Of a stretch of DNA of 64,000 bases, positions 26,266-34,930 are shown piece after piece. This DNA comes from Bacillota bacterium. Its GTDB lineage: Bacteria > Bacillota > Clostridia > Lachnospirales > Lachnospiraceae. The position numbers and the translations under genes were made by a program. The notes below the pieces were generated by a model that worked only from the letters and a program-made list of their open reading frames with translations, ran no database searches and was not told the origin of the DNA. The stretch covers positions 1 through 64,000 of the forward strand of contig JAEZKL010000173.1 in the NCBI GenBank assembly GCA_023415475.1, in the 5' to 3' direction. Every line of letters starts with the position of its first letter. Position 1 is the stretch's first letter.

Positions 26266-27078
26266 ATGATGAAGAAGCTGGTAATCGTGATATTACTATT
26301 AATTGTTATCTTTTTATGTTTTGGTTTTTACAGCAGATTGGAAATTACCAATTATACATATTGGGATCAAGATATACCAAAGGAATTTGATCATTATAGG
26401 ATTGTATTTATTTCTGATTTGCATTGTAAAACAATGGGTAGGAATGAAGACATGCTTATTCATGCAATTGATTCCTGCAATCCGGACATCGTTGTATTTA
26501 CAGGAGATATGATTGATGGTGATCACAAAGATATTACTCCGGTAAAGGACCTGCTTGCTGGGCTATCGGGGAAGTACTCGATGTATGCGGTTTCAGGAAA
26601 CCATGAGAATGATAACGAAGAGAATTATGAAATACTCCTAAAGTACTACAAGGACTATAAAGTGATTTATTTAGATAATAGTTCTCGAACGATATCCAGG
26701 AACGGTGCTCATATAGGGCTCTATGGCAAGGCTTATCAGGACAGCTATTATGTAAATAAAGCTGTGTATATACCGGATAAGAATAAAAATAAGTTTAATA
26801 TTTTATTATATCATGATGCTACTGTATATCCTCAGATTAGCTCATATGGATTTAATTTGGTACTATCGGGACATACACACGGAGGAATAATACGGATTCC
26901 GTTTTTGGGGGGAATGATTAATAATAACGGTTCCCTTTTCTCTGAGCTTGACAACGGAATGTTTCATATCAATGGCAGTACTCTTATTTCGAATAGAGGA
27001 ATTGGAGATTCTTATTTTCCTAGATTTTATAACCGGCCAGAAGTCGTGTGTATTACGTTAAGAAAAAGGTATGAATGA
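26266..27078 (+). CDS. Membrane-anchored calcineurin-like metallophosphoesterase
   Basis: A 270-residue protein with one N-terminal membrane helix (residues about 3-20) and the complete metallophosphoesterase set: FISDLHC, VVFTGDMIDGD, VSGNHEND and LSGHTHGGIIR. YkuE-like members act outside or at the membrane on phosphodiesters or phosphomonoesters. It sits between the lasso kinase and exporter genes with gaps of 62 and 17 bp. It is not a standard lasso gene, so a role in removing or reshaping the phosphoryl group is possible but unproven. Confidence 0.88.
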   Translation: MMKKLVIVILLLIVIFLCFGFYSRLEITNYTYWDQDIPKEFDHYRIVFISDLHCKTMGRNEDMLIHAIDSCNPDIVVFTGDMIDGDHKDITPVKDLLAGLSGKYSMYAVSGNHENDNEENYEILLKYYKDYKVIYLDNSSRTISRNGAHIGLYGKAYQDSYYVNKAVYIPDKNKNKFNILLYHDATVYPQISSYGFNLVLSGHTHGGIIRIPFLGGMINNNGSLFSELDNGMFHINGSTLISNRGIGDSYFPRFYNRPEVVCITLRKRYE

Positions 27079-27095
27079 TATTTTGATAGCAAAGG

Positions 27096-28784
27096 ATGGG
27101 TCTGATGAGAAGGTTAATAGACTTTTTAAGAGATTGGAAAGATCAACGCAGTTATTTTGTATGGTTGGTTTTGTATTCTGTTCCTTATATTCCACGAATT
27201 ATTCTTGTTATGGTTTTGGGTATGATTGATACAATTCTTTCTGTTGGTTTGGCAATTATACTAAAAAGGATTATTGATGGTGCATCATCAGGTGGGATAG
27301 TTATGGAAGCAATTCTTCTGTATCTTGGAGGAATGCTGTTGTCGATTTTGATTAATGTCACCAGCCAGTTGATTTCTGCGGTATTGAATGAACGGTTTTC
27401 CTTTGGTATAAGAAAACAGATATACGACAAGATAATCAGATCCTATTGGATGAAAGTGAAAGGGTATCATACAGGAGACCTTTTGACAAGGCTGACAAGT
27501 GATACAGAAATCGTTTCCGAAGGAATTGTAGTTGTGATTCCGACGATTGTCCGCCTCTTAATTGAACTGCTTATCACCTTTTTCACTTTATTTTATTATG
27601 AACCAAGTCTTGCAATCTTTGCACTTGTTATAGCTCCGATTTCCTGTATGATTTCTTTTGTACTGGGAAGAAAACTCAAATTGCTCCAAGTAAAAGTGCA
27701 GGAATCAGAATCAAAATACCGTTCCTATATACAAGAAAGTCTGAGTAATTTACTGATAATAAAGGCATTTGCGAATGAAAATCATTCGGTGGAGCGCTTG
27801 GCAGAGCTTCGACAAGAGCGGTTTTACTGGGTTTTCAAAAAGAGTAAATTAGGGCTGATAAGCTCAGCTGTCTTATCTTTATCCTTTCAGTTCGGTTATA
27901 TCGGAGCTTTTACAATCGGTGCATTCCTGTTAGTCAAAAAGTCGATAACGTTTGGTACGATGTCAATTTTTATGACGTTGGTTAACAGAATACAAGCACC
28001 GATTCTTGGACTAGCACAAACTATTCCTCGAATCGTTTCTGTATTAGCATCTACAGGAAGAATCATGGAGATACAAGATATTCCGATGGAAGAAGTGGAG
28101 GAATTAAAGCTTGACATGCATCAGATTGGCATTCAGGTAGATAAGCTCAGTTTTGGTTATTCCGACGATATCGTTCTGGAGAATGTTTCGTTTACTGTAA
28201 AACCCGGAGAATTTGTTGCAGTGGTTGGAGCTTCCGGGATAGGTAAGACGACACTGATTCGTCTGATTATGTCGTTTGTTCATAGCGCAGCAGGATCGAT
28301 TCAATTTATTAACAACAGGGGAGAGTGTGAAAAGGTTAATGCAGGCGTCAGAGAATTCATTTCGTATGTTCCACAGGGAAATACATTATTTAGTGGTACA
28401 ATACGCGATAATATTCTGATGGGAAAATTAGATGCGACGGAAGAAGAAGTTGAGGAAGCCTTAGAGTTATCCTCTGCACATTTTGTACATGATTTGCCGA
28501 ACGGGGTATATACTGTAATCGGTGAAGGTGGTCACGGCCTTTCAGAAGGACAGGCACAAAGAATTGCTATTGCCAGGGCATTAATCCGAACATCACCATT
28601 TTTAATTTTAGACGAAGCTACATCGGCTCTTGATGAGTTAACAGAATTACATGTGATTGAAGGGATACGCAGTCTGAAGCCTAGAATAACCTGTCTTATC
28701 ATTACACACAGAAAGTCTGTACTTCGGTATTGTGATAGAGAATTACAAATCGATAACAAAAAAATTTCAGAATATATAGCTTAA
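27096..28784 (+). CDS. Lasso peptide ABC exporter (D protein)
   Basis: A 562-residue half-transporter: six membrane helices in about residues 20-300, then an ATPase with Walker A GASGIGKTTLIRL (about 377-389), signature GLSEGQAQRIAIARAL (about 481) and Walker B LILDEATSALDE (about 503), and H-loop IITHRK. No peptidase domain precedes the membrane part. The McjD-like exporter confers export and self-immunity in known lasso systems. It is the last gene of the operon and is followed by a terminator. Confidence 0.9.
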   Translation: MGLMRRLIDFLRDWKDQRSYFVWLVLYSVPYIPRIILVMVLGMIDTILSVGLAIILKRIIDGASSGGIVMEAILLYLGGMLLSILINVTSQLISAVLNERFSFGIRKQIYDKIIRSYWMKVKGYHTGDLLTRLTSDTEIVSEGIVVVIPTIVRLLIELLITFFTLFYYEPSLAIFALVIAPISCMISFVLGRKLKLLQVKVQESESKYRSYIQESLSNLLIIKAFANENHSVERLAELRQERFYWVFKKSKLGLISSAVLSLSFQFGYIGAFTIGAFLLVKKSITFGTMSIFMTLVNRIQAPILGLAQTIPRIVSVLASTGRIMEIQDIPMEEVEELKLDMHQIGIQVDKLSFGYSDDIVLENVSFTVKPGEFVAVVGASGIGKTTLIRLIMSFVHSAAGSIQFINNRGECEKVNAGVREFISYVPQGNTLFSGTIRDNILMGKLDATEEEVEEALELSSAHFVHDLPNGVYTVIGEGGHGLSEGQAQRIAIARALIRTSPFLILDEATSALDELTELHVIEGIRSLKPRITCLIITHRKSVLRYCDRELQIDNKKISEYIA

Positions 28785-29116
28785 GCGTATTTATTTCATT
28801 TACAGTGCTCATGGTATTTGCTCTATATGTGATTACTTATTAAGCAGTCTTGAATTCAGTATGATGTCCTCGGCAGAAGCCGGGGAACAGCACAACTGCT
28901 TCGGTATCGATTCTACATAGTAAAAGTTGAACGTTTCGTATGAGGTACGGTTGTTCAGCTTTTTTTATAGTATTAGCATGAGAATTCATATATCATCATT
29001 AGCGAAAGTATAATAGAACTATAAATTACTTTTTTCCTTTTGCTTAGGGCAATAGAAAGTGAATATTATGATGAGGAGTAAAAAATACCAAAATAAAATT
29101 TGGGAGGTTTTCTGAA
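28785..29116. other. Intergenic region between lasso operon and secreted deacetylase
   Basis: This 332-bp gap contains the operon terminator (28922-28967) and, at its end, a good ribosome site (GGGAGG) for the next gene. I see no other gene and no convincing promoter pair. Confidence 0.5.
28922..28967 (+). terminator. Intrinsic terminator of the lasso operon
   Basis: AAAGTTGAAC pairs with GTTCAGCTTT (one G-U pair), with an inner CGTA/TACG stem, followed by a run of seven T. Confidence 0.8.
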
Positions 29117-31480
29117 ATGAGACGTCTTTTATTTCTAGTTATAATTCTCACCATAGCATTAACCTTCGGTTTATTCGACGCACATGTTTTAGCAGCACCA
29201 GTAACACCATCAGTGTATGAGGCTGAAAACGGGGTATATTTGGGAGGAGCGCATAGCCAGCCCGATCCAAATGCTTCTGGCGAATATATCGCGGCATATT
29301 TTGGAGATGGCACTTCTGTTGCAATAACAGTTGACGGCGGAGAAGGCGGAGATTATCAACTTACAATGATATATGCCGCTGCGATTAATGACCGCACTAT
29401 GAGTCTGTATGTAAATAATGCGCATATTAGTGATTTACGTTTCCCGGGTACAGGTGGATATACAACATACTCTACTTTAAATACCAATATAACCTTACAG
29501 ACAGGTATGAACATAATAACGCTGCAGGTAGACAACGGAGATGGAGATACGGGAGATGTAAATTTCGACTATATTACATTAGCTCCTGGAAAAATACCGG
29601 AAAAAACACTGGAGAAGATAGAGATAACTAGGTCAGCTGCTAAGTTGAGCTACAGGATAGGGGAAAGCCTGGATATAACAGGGATAGAAGTAACCGGGAC
29701 CTATAACGACGGAAGTATACAGGTCGAACCAATCACAGCAGCAGATGTAACCGGGTTTGATAGCTCTGCACAGGTATACAGTCAGGTCCTGACAGTGACA
29801 TATAAAGGACAGACGGCTGCTTATACAGTAACCATTACGGCACCGGATTTGACTCCCGGCAAGTATGAGGCTGAAAATGGGGCATATTCGGGAGGAGCCC
29901 ATAGCCAGCCCGATCCGAATGCTTCTGGCGCATATATCGCAGCATATTTTGGAAATGGCACTTCTGTTGCAATAATAGTTGACGGCGGAGAAGGCGGAGA
30001 TTATCAACTTTCAATGATATATGCCGCTGCGATTAACGACCGCACTATGAGTCTGTATATAAATAATGCGCATATTAGTGATTTACGTTTCCCGGGTACA
30101 GGTGGATATACAACATACTCCACTTTGAATACCAATATAACCTTACATACAGGGATGAACATAATAACCCTGCAGGTAGACAACGGAGAAGGAGATACAG
30201 GAGATGTAAATTTCGACTATATAATATTAGCTCCTGGAAAAACGGTAGAATATAATTTAGAAACCCAGATCTGCCCGGTTAAAGACAATAAACAGGCAAT
30301 ATGGACGTTTACTACAGATGACGGAATATATAATTCTGTAGTACAATACAATAATTTATTTAAAAAATATGGTTTAAAGGGTACTGTAGCCTTGAATCCA
30401 TATACAATTCAAGATACTGACAATGGTTTGAACTGGTCGATAAAAGATGGTCTTCGTTTTTACTGCGGTACATGGAATCTATGGCAGACTCTGATAGCAG
30501 ATGGGAAGCTTGATATAGCTAATCATACAGCCACTCATCCCCATTTGACACAAATACCACAGAGTGAACTGGACAGTGAAATTAACGGAGCAAGATCCAT
30601 ACTGATGAGTCATCTCAACGGTCAATCAATACTGGGATTTATAGACCCTTATGGTGAAAGTGATTATTATTCAACTTCCGTGATACAACAACAGCACTTC
30701 GCGGACAGGAGCACTGTAGAAGGAGAAAACTCATTAAGCCCTGATGATTATTCATGGTACCATTTACTTTCCTATTACGCCCTTTCAGGTGTTACGGTCG
30801 AAACTATGAATAGCTGGATCGATTCTACAATTGCAAATAAAAGTTGGTGTATCGAGCTTTGGCACGGAATTCTCAGTGATCAGACTGAAAGCGAAACGCT
30901 ATGGTCACCGTTAACCTATGATATATGTAATGATCATTTGTCCTATGTAGCAAACAATCTAGATAAAATATGGAATGCAACTTATTCGGAAGCGATACAA
31001 TATCTCCGCGAGCGTCAAAGTGCCACATTATCAGTACTTAGCTTCGATAACACGCATATTCGGCTGAGTCTTACAGATAGCTTGGACAATTCGATTTTTA
31101 ATTATCCGTTGACCTTAAAAGTACAGGTTCCGAATGATTGGGCAAGTGTGAGCATAATGCAAAATGGTAATTCTCATAATATAATTCCTGCTACGGAATC
31201 AGGTAATAATTATGTATATTTTGATGCGATACCGGATCAGGGTAATATTGATATTGCAAAAGTAATATTAGAAAGGATAGAGATAACTAAGCCAGCAACC
31301 AAGTTGAGCTATGCTGTAGGGGAAAGCCTGGATATAACAGGCATAGAAGTAACCGGAATCTATAGTGACGGAAGGATACAAATCGAACCAATCACAGCGG
31401 CAGATGTAACCGGGTTTGATAGTTCTGTACCGATAGACAGTCAGGTCCTGACAGTGACATATGGTAAGTTTATCGAATGA
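29117..31480 (+). CDS. Secreted polysaccharide-deacetylase-like protein with duplicated carbohydrate-binding modules
   Basis: A 787-residue exported protein. The signal peptide is residues 1-27 (cleavage near VLA-AP). Two CBM6/35-like modules follow (about 34-155 and 250-373), each beginning YEAENG and ending VNFDYI. Between them lies a Big_3-like Ig domain (about 170-240); a catalytic domain of deacetylase type spans about 378-640 (TFTTDDGIYNSV, ANHTATHPHL, GFIDPYGE). A second Ig-like module starts at about 717 and ends abruptly. TTDDG replaces the usual TFDDG, but the Asp-Asp pair and the HxxxxH motif remain. Likely acts on cell-wall or extracellular glycans. Confidence 0.82.
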   Translation: MRRLLFLVIILTIALTFGLFDAHVLAAPVTPSVYEAENGVYLGGAHSQPDPNASGEYIAAYFGDGTSVAITVDGGEGGDYQLTMIYAAAINDRTMSLYVNNAHISDLRFPGTGGYTTYSTLNTNITLQTGMNIITLQVDNGDGDTGDVNFDYITLAPGKIPEKTLEKIEITRSAAKLSYRIGESLDITGIEVTGTYNDGSIQVEPITAADVTGFDSSAQVYSQVLTVTYKGQTAAYTVTITAPDLTPGKYEAENGAYSGGAHSQPDPNASGAYIAAYFGNGTSVAIIVDGGEGGDYQLSMIYAAAINDRTMSLYINNAHISDLRFPGTGGYTTYSTLNTNITLHTGMNIITLQVDNGEGDTGDVNFDYIILAPGKTVEYNLETQICPVKDNKQAIWTFTTDDGIYNSVVQYNNLFKKYGLKGTVALNPYTIQDTDNGLNWSIKDGLRFYCGTWNLWQTLIADGKLDIANHTATHPHLTQIPQSELDSEINGARSILMSHLNGQSILGFIDPYGESDYYSTSVIQQQHFADRSTVEGENSLSPDDYSWYHLLSYYALSGVTVETMNSWIDSTIANKSWCIELWHGILSDQTESETLWSPLTYDICNDHLSYVANNLDKIWNATYSEAIQYLRERQSATLSVLSFDNTHIRLSLTDSLDNSIFNYPLTLKVQVPNDWASVSIMQNGNSHNIIPATESGNNYVYFDAIPDQGNIDIAKVILERIEITKPATKLSYAVGESLDITGIEVTGIYSDGRIQIEPITAADVTGFDSSVPIDSQVLTVTYGKFIE
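29212..29600 (+). repeat. First copy of a near-identical module repeat
   Basis: This stretch (CBM-coding) is nearly identical at DNA level to 29867-30245, differing mostly at scattered bases. Such conservation, including synonymous positions, points to a recent internal duplication or gene conversion. Confidence 0.75.
29867..30245 (+). repeat. Second copy of the near-identical module repeat
   Basis: Counterpart of 29212-29600. Together they make the protein's two carbohydrate-binding modules. A further shorter duplication links the two Ig-like segments (29604-29805 and 31270-31465). Confidence 0.75.
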
Positions 31481-31536
31481 GCAGCACCTTATCAACAAAG
31501 TTATGTATTTTCAAAAGGATAAACAGATACGTTCAC

Positions 31537-31565
31537 TTGACGAAATGATTCCGGAACGATATACT
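31537..31565 (+). promoter_or_regulatory. Sigma-A-like promoter of the TraB-family gene
   Basis: TTGACG (31537-31542) and TATACT (31560-31565) are separated by 17 bp, about 78 bp before the chosen start. Confidence 0.6.
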
Positions 31566-31642
31566 TAGATAGCGGTTCGTTCAATTAGAGCATTCTTATT
31601 GAAATGAATATAGCACTAGTGGCACTATATGGAGGAATTTTG

Positions 31643-32800
31643 ATGAGTGAAGATAATGTAACGAAAATAGAATATATGGATAAGGAAATCTTTCTGATAG
31701 CAACAGCGCATGTGTCGAAAGAAAGTGCGGAGCTTGTGAAAAAGGTGATAGATGAAGAACGCCCGGATAGCGTATGTATTGAGCTGGATGAAGACCGTTA
31801 TCAGAATATCATAAAGCCAAAGGCTTGGGAAGATACGGATTTAATCAAGGTCATTAAGGAAAAAAAGGTCGGATTTATGGTCGCTAATCTATTCCTCGCA
31901 TCCTATCAGAAGAAGATGGCTATGAAGTTAGGAAACCAGGTTGGCGGGGAAATGATCCAGGGTATGGAGAGTGCGAAGGAGACAGGAGCTACCTTAGTGT
32001 TGGCGGACCGCAGTCTTCAGACCACCTTTTTACGGATTTGGCGTAAACTCAATCTATGGGATAAAGCCAAACTCCTTGGCAGCCTATTATTCTCAGAGGA
32101 TGACGAGGCTGACATTACCAGTGATGATTTACAAAAGCTATTAGAAGAAGATATGCTGGAGGCGGCCATGGCCGGATTAAAGAAGGATTTTCCTAAGGTC
32201 GGAGAGGTGTTGATCAGCGAAAGAGATCAGTACCTAGCGACAAAGATCAAGGAAGCTCCGGGTAAAAAGATCGTTGCCGTATTAGGTGGCGGACATGTAC
32301 CCGGTATCAAGAAAGAGATATTCAATGATCGGGATATAGAGGAGATCTCAGTCGTTCCTCCGAAAAGTCTTTTTTCAAAAATCGTCGGATGGATTATTCC
32401 TGCCTTGATCACCGGTCTGCTGTTATATTCCTTTGTAATTAATTTTCAAACCGGGTTACAGCAATTATCCGCGTGGGTGTTATGGACCGGGATTTTAGCA
32501 GCTATATTTACTGCATTATCCTTCGCGCATCCGCTGAGTATCCTTACCTCCTTTCTAGCAGCACCACTGACTACCTTGCATCCGCTGCTGGCATGCGGAT
32601 GGTTTACCGGACTGGTGGAAGCGACGATCAAAAAACCTACCGTGAAGGATGTACAGAACGTTCAGACCGATATATTCACGATTAAAGGCTTTTTTACAAA
32701 CCGATTACTGAAAACCATTTTAGTTATGTTCATGGCTAATTTAGGAGCGACGATCGGTACGTTTATTGCCGGTACAAGCTTGATAAGAAATTTATTTTAA
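31643..32800 (+). CDS. TraB/PrgY/GumN-family membrane protein
   Basis: A 385-residue protein. The N-terminal part (FLIATAHVSKESAELV, DSVCIELDEDRY, VAVLGGGHVPGI) matches the TraB fold with its conserved GTAHVS-like, E-x-D and GGGH motifs. The last 130 residues contain about four membrane helices. The family includes PrgY, which limits peptide pheromone signalling, and Tiki-like metalloproteases. I set the start at ATG 31643, because GGAGGA lies 7 bases upstream; the ATG at 31604 lacks a ribosome site. Precise substrate unknown. Confidence 0.85.
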   Translation: MSEDNVTKIEYMDKEIFLIATAHVSKESAELVKKVIDEERPDSVCIELDEDRYQNIIKPKAWEDTDLIKVIKEKKVGFMVANLFLASYQKKMAMKLGNQVGGEMIQGMESAKETGATLVLADRSLQTTFLRIWRKLNLWDKAKLLGSLLFSEDDEADITSDDLQKLLEEDMLEAAMAGLKKDFPKVGEVLISERDQYLATKIKEAPGKKIVAVLGGGHVPGIKKEIFNDRDIEEISVVPPKSLFSKIVGWIIPALITGLLLYSFVINFQTGLQQLSAWVLWTGILAAIFTALSFAHPLSILTSFLAAPLTTLHPLLACGWFTGLVEATIKKPTVKDVQNVQTDIFTIKGFFTNRLLKTILVMFMANLGATIGTFIAGTSLIRNLF

Positions 32801-32892
32801 CTTGATGAGATATCAAAGGGCTTTATCTTAATAGTAACCAAAGCATAAGGGGTTGTTGCATAATGTTAATAAATAGATAAGGTAAGGATAAT

Positions 32893-33012
32893 ATGCATCC
32901 CATAATACACTGTTTGACGGACAGATTGCTGATTTTGTAAGACAATAGCAAACATTTATGTTTGATTATGGCTTACAAAACAGGAAAATGTCCGTCAACC
33001 TGTGTGTGAGGC
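32893..33012 (+). ncRNA. Candidate structured RNA element, copy A
   Basis: Nested complementary segments: TTGACGGACA (32914-32923) with TGTCCGTCAA (32989-32998), TTTTGTAAG (32933-32941) with CTTACAAAA (32972-32980), and CAAACAT (32949-32955) with ATGTTTG (32958-32964). ACAC at 32907 can also pair with GTGT near 33002. A second element at 54832-54972 has the same plan and shared unpaired blocks (CATAATACACTGTTTGACG, GTCAACCTGTGTGTGAGG) with compensatory changes in the stems. Strand is uncertain. It lies between the TraB-like and YkvA-like genes. I do not recognise it as a known RNA family. Confidence 0.6.
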
Positions 33013-33068
33013 CAGGTAATCAAGAGCGAAAATAACGAGAGACATAACAGAAGGATGAAGGAGAAAAT

Positions 33069-33437
33069 ATGAAGCTGAAGGAGAGGGCGCAGAAAATAAA
33101 AACCGATATTCCGGCAGTCTTTATAGCGCTTAAGAAAAAAGAGACTCCGTTACTGCCGAAGCTCGTTGCAGCAATAACAGTTGGATATGCGCTGTCACCG
33201 ATTGATATCATCCCGGACTTTATTCCGATCCTTGGATACTTGGATGATCTGATCATTCTTCCGGCATTAATCACCCTTACGATTAAATTATTACCGGAGG
33301 ATATCCTTAGGCAGAGCAGATTGGAAGCCGAAGGTCTTTGGAGCAACGGAAAACCAAAAAAATGGGCTTTTGCGATTCCGATTCTTCTTCTTTGGATTGT
33401 TGTTATTCTCATCATCGTAAAGGCATGGATCAAATAG
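33069..33437 (+). CDS. YkvA-like DUF1232 membrane protein
   Basis: A 122-residue protein. After a basic N-terminus comes PLLPKLVAAITVGYALSPID followed by IIPDFIPILGYLDDLIILP, the hallmark of the DUF1232/YkvA family (YALSPIDLIPDFIP). A C-terminal membrane helix follows (about 98-118). Function of the family is unknown. A good ribosome site (AAGGAG) precedes the ATG. Confidence 0.9.
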   Translation: MKLKERAQKIKTDIPAVFIALKKKETPLLPKLVAAITVGYALSPIDIIPDFIPILGYLDDLIILPALITLTIKLLPEDILRQSRLEAEGLWSNGKPKKWAFAIPILLLWIVVILIIVKAWIK

Positions 33438-33450
33438 AACTTTATGAAGG

Positions 33451-33490
33451 AAGGCATCTTATCACGGTAAGTGGTAAGGTGTCTTTTCGT
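33451..33490 (+). terminator. Intrinsic terminator after the YkvA-like gene
   Basis: AAGGCATCTTATCAC (33451-33465) pairs with GTGGTAAGGTGTCTT (33471-33485) using G-U pairs, followed by a T-rich tail. Confidence 0.75.
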
Positions 33491-33520
33491 TATATTTTCT
33501 TGGTATTTTTTACAAAACCA

Positions 33521-33551
33521 TTGACTCTTACGCAGCGTGATAGTATATGAT
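33521..33551 (+). promoter_or_regulatory. MerR-type promoter with 19-bp spacer and internal palindrome
   Basis: TTGACT (33521-33526) and TATGAT (33546-33551) are separated by 19 bp. The spacer contains TTACGC-A-GCGTGA, an almost perfect dyad. This long spacer with an operator between -35 and -10 is the known architecture of promoters activated by MerR-family proteins through DNA distortion. The downstream gene is itself a MerR-family regulator, so autoregulation is likely. Confidence 0.75.
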
Positions 33552-33634
33552 AGTGATTAAGAGGAAGAAGCTTAGTCAATGCCGGCGTTTGTTTTATGCT
33601 TTCGAATCAGAATATGATAATAGGAGTGAACAAC

Positions 33635-34507
33635 ATGAGAACTGTAAAACAGGTATCCGAATTAACGGGAATTAGCGTTCGTACCCTGCAATATTATGAT
33701 GAGATTAATCTATTTAAGCCCAGGAAGGTAACCGAGGCAGGGTATCGGCTGTATGATGAGGCTTCTCTCGAGACACTACAGCAGATCTTATTTTTTAAGG
33801 AGCTGGATTTTCGGTTAAAGGATATCAAACGAATTTTAGAAAACCCCAATTTTAATAAAACCAAAGTCTTTCAGCAGCAGAAGGAGCTAATCCAGTCAAA
33901 AAGAGACAGGCTGGATGGCTTACTGAATTTGCTGGAACGACTGGAAAGAGGAGAGAAATCGATGAGTTTTAAGGAATTTGATATGAGAGATTATTTTCAA
34001 GCATTGGAAGAATTCAAAGAATACCACACCGACGAAATCATTCAGATGTGGGGCAGCATAGAAAAGTTTGATGAGCTGCGTGAACAATTTAAGGATAAAG
34101 AAGCTGAGATTGCCAAAATGGCAATCAAGCAATATGGCAGTATTGAAAAGTATACCGAAGCGATGAAGCATAATCTGAATCATTTCTCTGAGACAGTAGA
34201 AAAGTTAAACTCAATCAAAGACAATGCTGCTGATTATATAGCGCAAACCACCGAAATAACGAAAAGGCTTACGGAGGATCTTAATAAGGATGCTACCTCC
34301 TATGAAATTCAAGAGGTTACAAGAGAGCTGGTTGATTTATGCAGCTTGTCTTATAAAGGGATTGATATGGGAGAGCACTTTTGGGATATGGTGACAGAAG
34401 GATACCTAACCAACGATCAGATTATCGAAGCGAATGATAAGATCTATGGTGTGGGGGCCTCGAACTTCATCGGAAGAGCTCTGAAGTACTATTTCAGTAA
34501 TAATTAA
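33635..34507 (+). CDS. MerR-family transcriptional regulator with TipA-type effector domain
   Basis: A 290-residue protein. The N-terminal MerR winged helix is clear (VKQVSELTGISVRTLQYYDE, ... VTEAGYRLYDE), followed by a coiled-coil linker and a TipAS-like helical domain (MWGSIEKFDELREQF ... YGSIEKYTEAM ... LSYKGIDMGEHFW). TipA-type proteins bind diverse peptide or cyclic antibiotics and activate resistance genes. The start is ATG 33635 after AGGAGTGA; the upstream in-frame ATG at 33596 has no ribosome site. The only obvious target in view is its own promoter. Confidence 0.9.
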   Translation: MRTVKQVSELTGISVRTLQYYDEINLFKPRKVTEAGYRLYDEASLETLQQILFFKELDFRLKDIKRILENPNFNKTKVFQQQKELIQSKRDRLDGLLNLLERLERGEKSMSFKEFDMRDYFQALEEFKEYHTDEIIQMWGSIEKFDELREQFKDKEAEIAKMAIKQYGSIEKYTEAMKHNLNHFSETVEKLNSIKDNAADYIAQTTEITKRLTEDLNKDATSYEIQEVTRELVDLCSLSYKGIDMGEHFWDMVTEGYLTNDQIIEANDKIYGVGASNFIGRALKYYFSNN

Positions 34508-34640
34508 ACAGGGACTGTCTGGAACCAGAAGCTCTTCGGAAATCACTCCGGGAGTCAAATTGTGGTTGTGAGCGATGAGCTTCTGTAGTACAATGGTGAA
34601 AAACATTATTCCGTATTTCGTTAAGAATGAGGTGAAGGAT

Positions 34641-34883
34641 ATGAAAAACAGAAAGAGAATAATTCTGAACCTGCAGGAGCATGGATTTAGAATGTTAAAA
34701 TCAATTGGGTTATCGGTAATAGCGAGTGTGGCATTTTATTTTTTACATGCACCCGTATTGTTTTTCTTGTTCGGTATCATTACAGCAATTCTCAGTGTCA
34801 CACTTTTATTGCTTGTACTAAGGGAAAATAACCAGGAACGGAGCAAAATCAAAGGAAATATAAAGGGTAAGGATAAGAAGTGA
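34641..34883 (+). CDS. Small two-helix membrane protein
   Basis: An 80-residue protein with a basic N-terminus, two hydrophobic stretches (about residues 17-33 and 35-55) and a highly charged Lys-rich tail. GAGGTGAAGG precedes the ATG at 34641. I do not recognise a family. A CAGAAGCTC/GAGCTTCTG hairpin (34526-34587 region) separates it from the regulator gene, so it is probably expressed on its own. Confidence 0.55.
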   Translation: MKNRKRIILNLQEHGFRMLKSIGLSVIASVAFYFLHAPVLFFLFGIITAILSVTLLLLVLRENNQERSKIKGNIKGKDKK

Positions 34884-34930
34884 GTCGGAAGACACAGAAC
34901 TAATTTGCCTTAAGGGGAGGTTTGCAAGCG

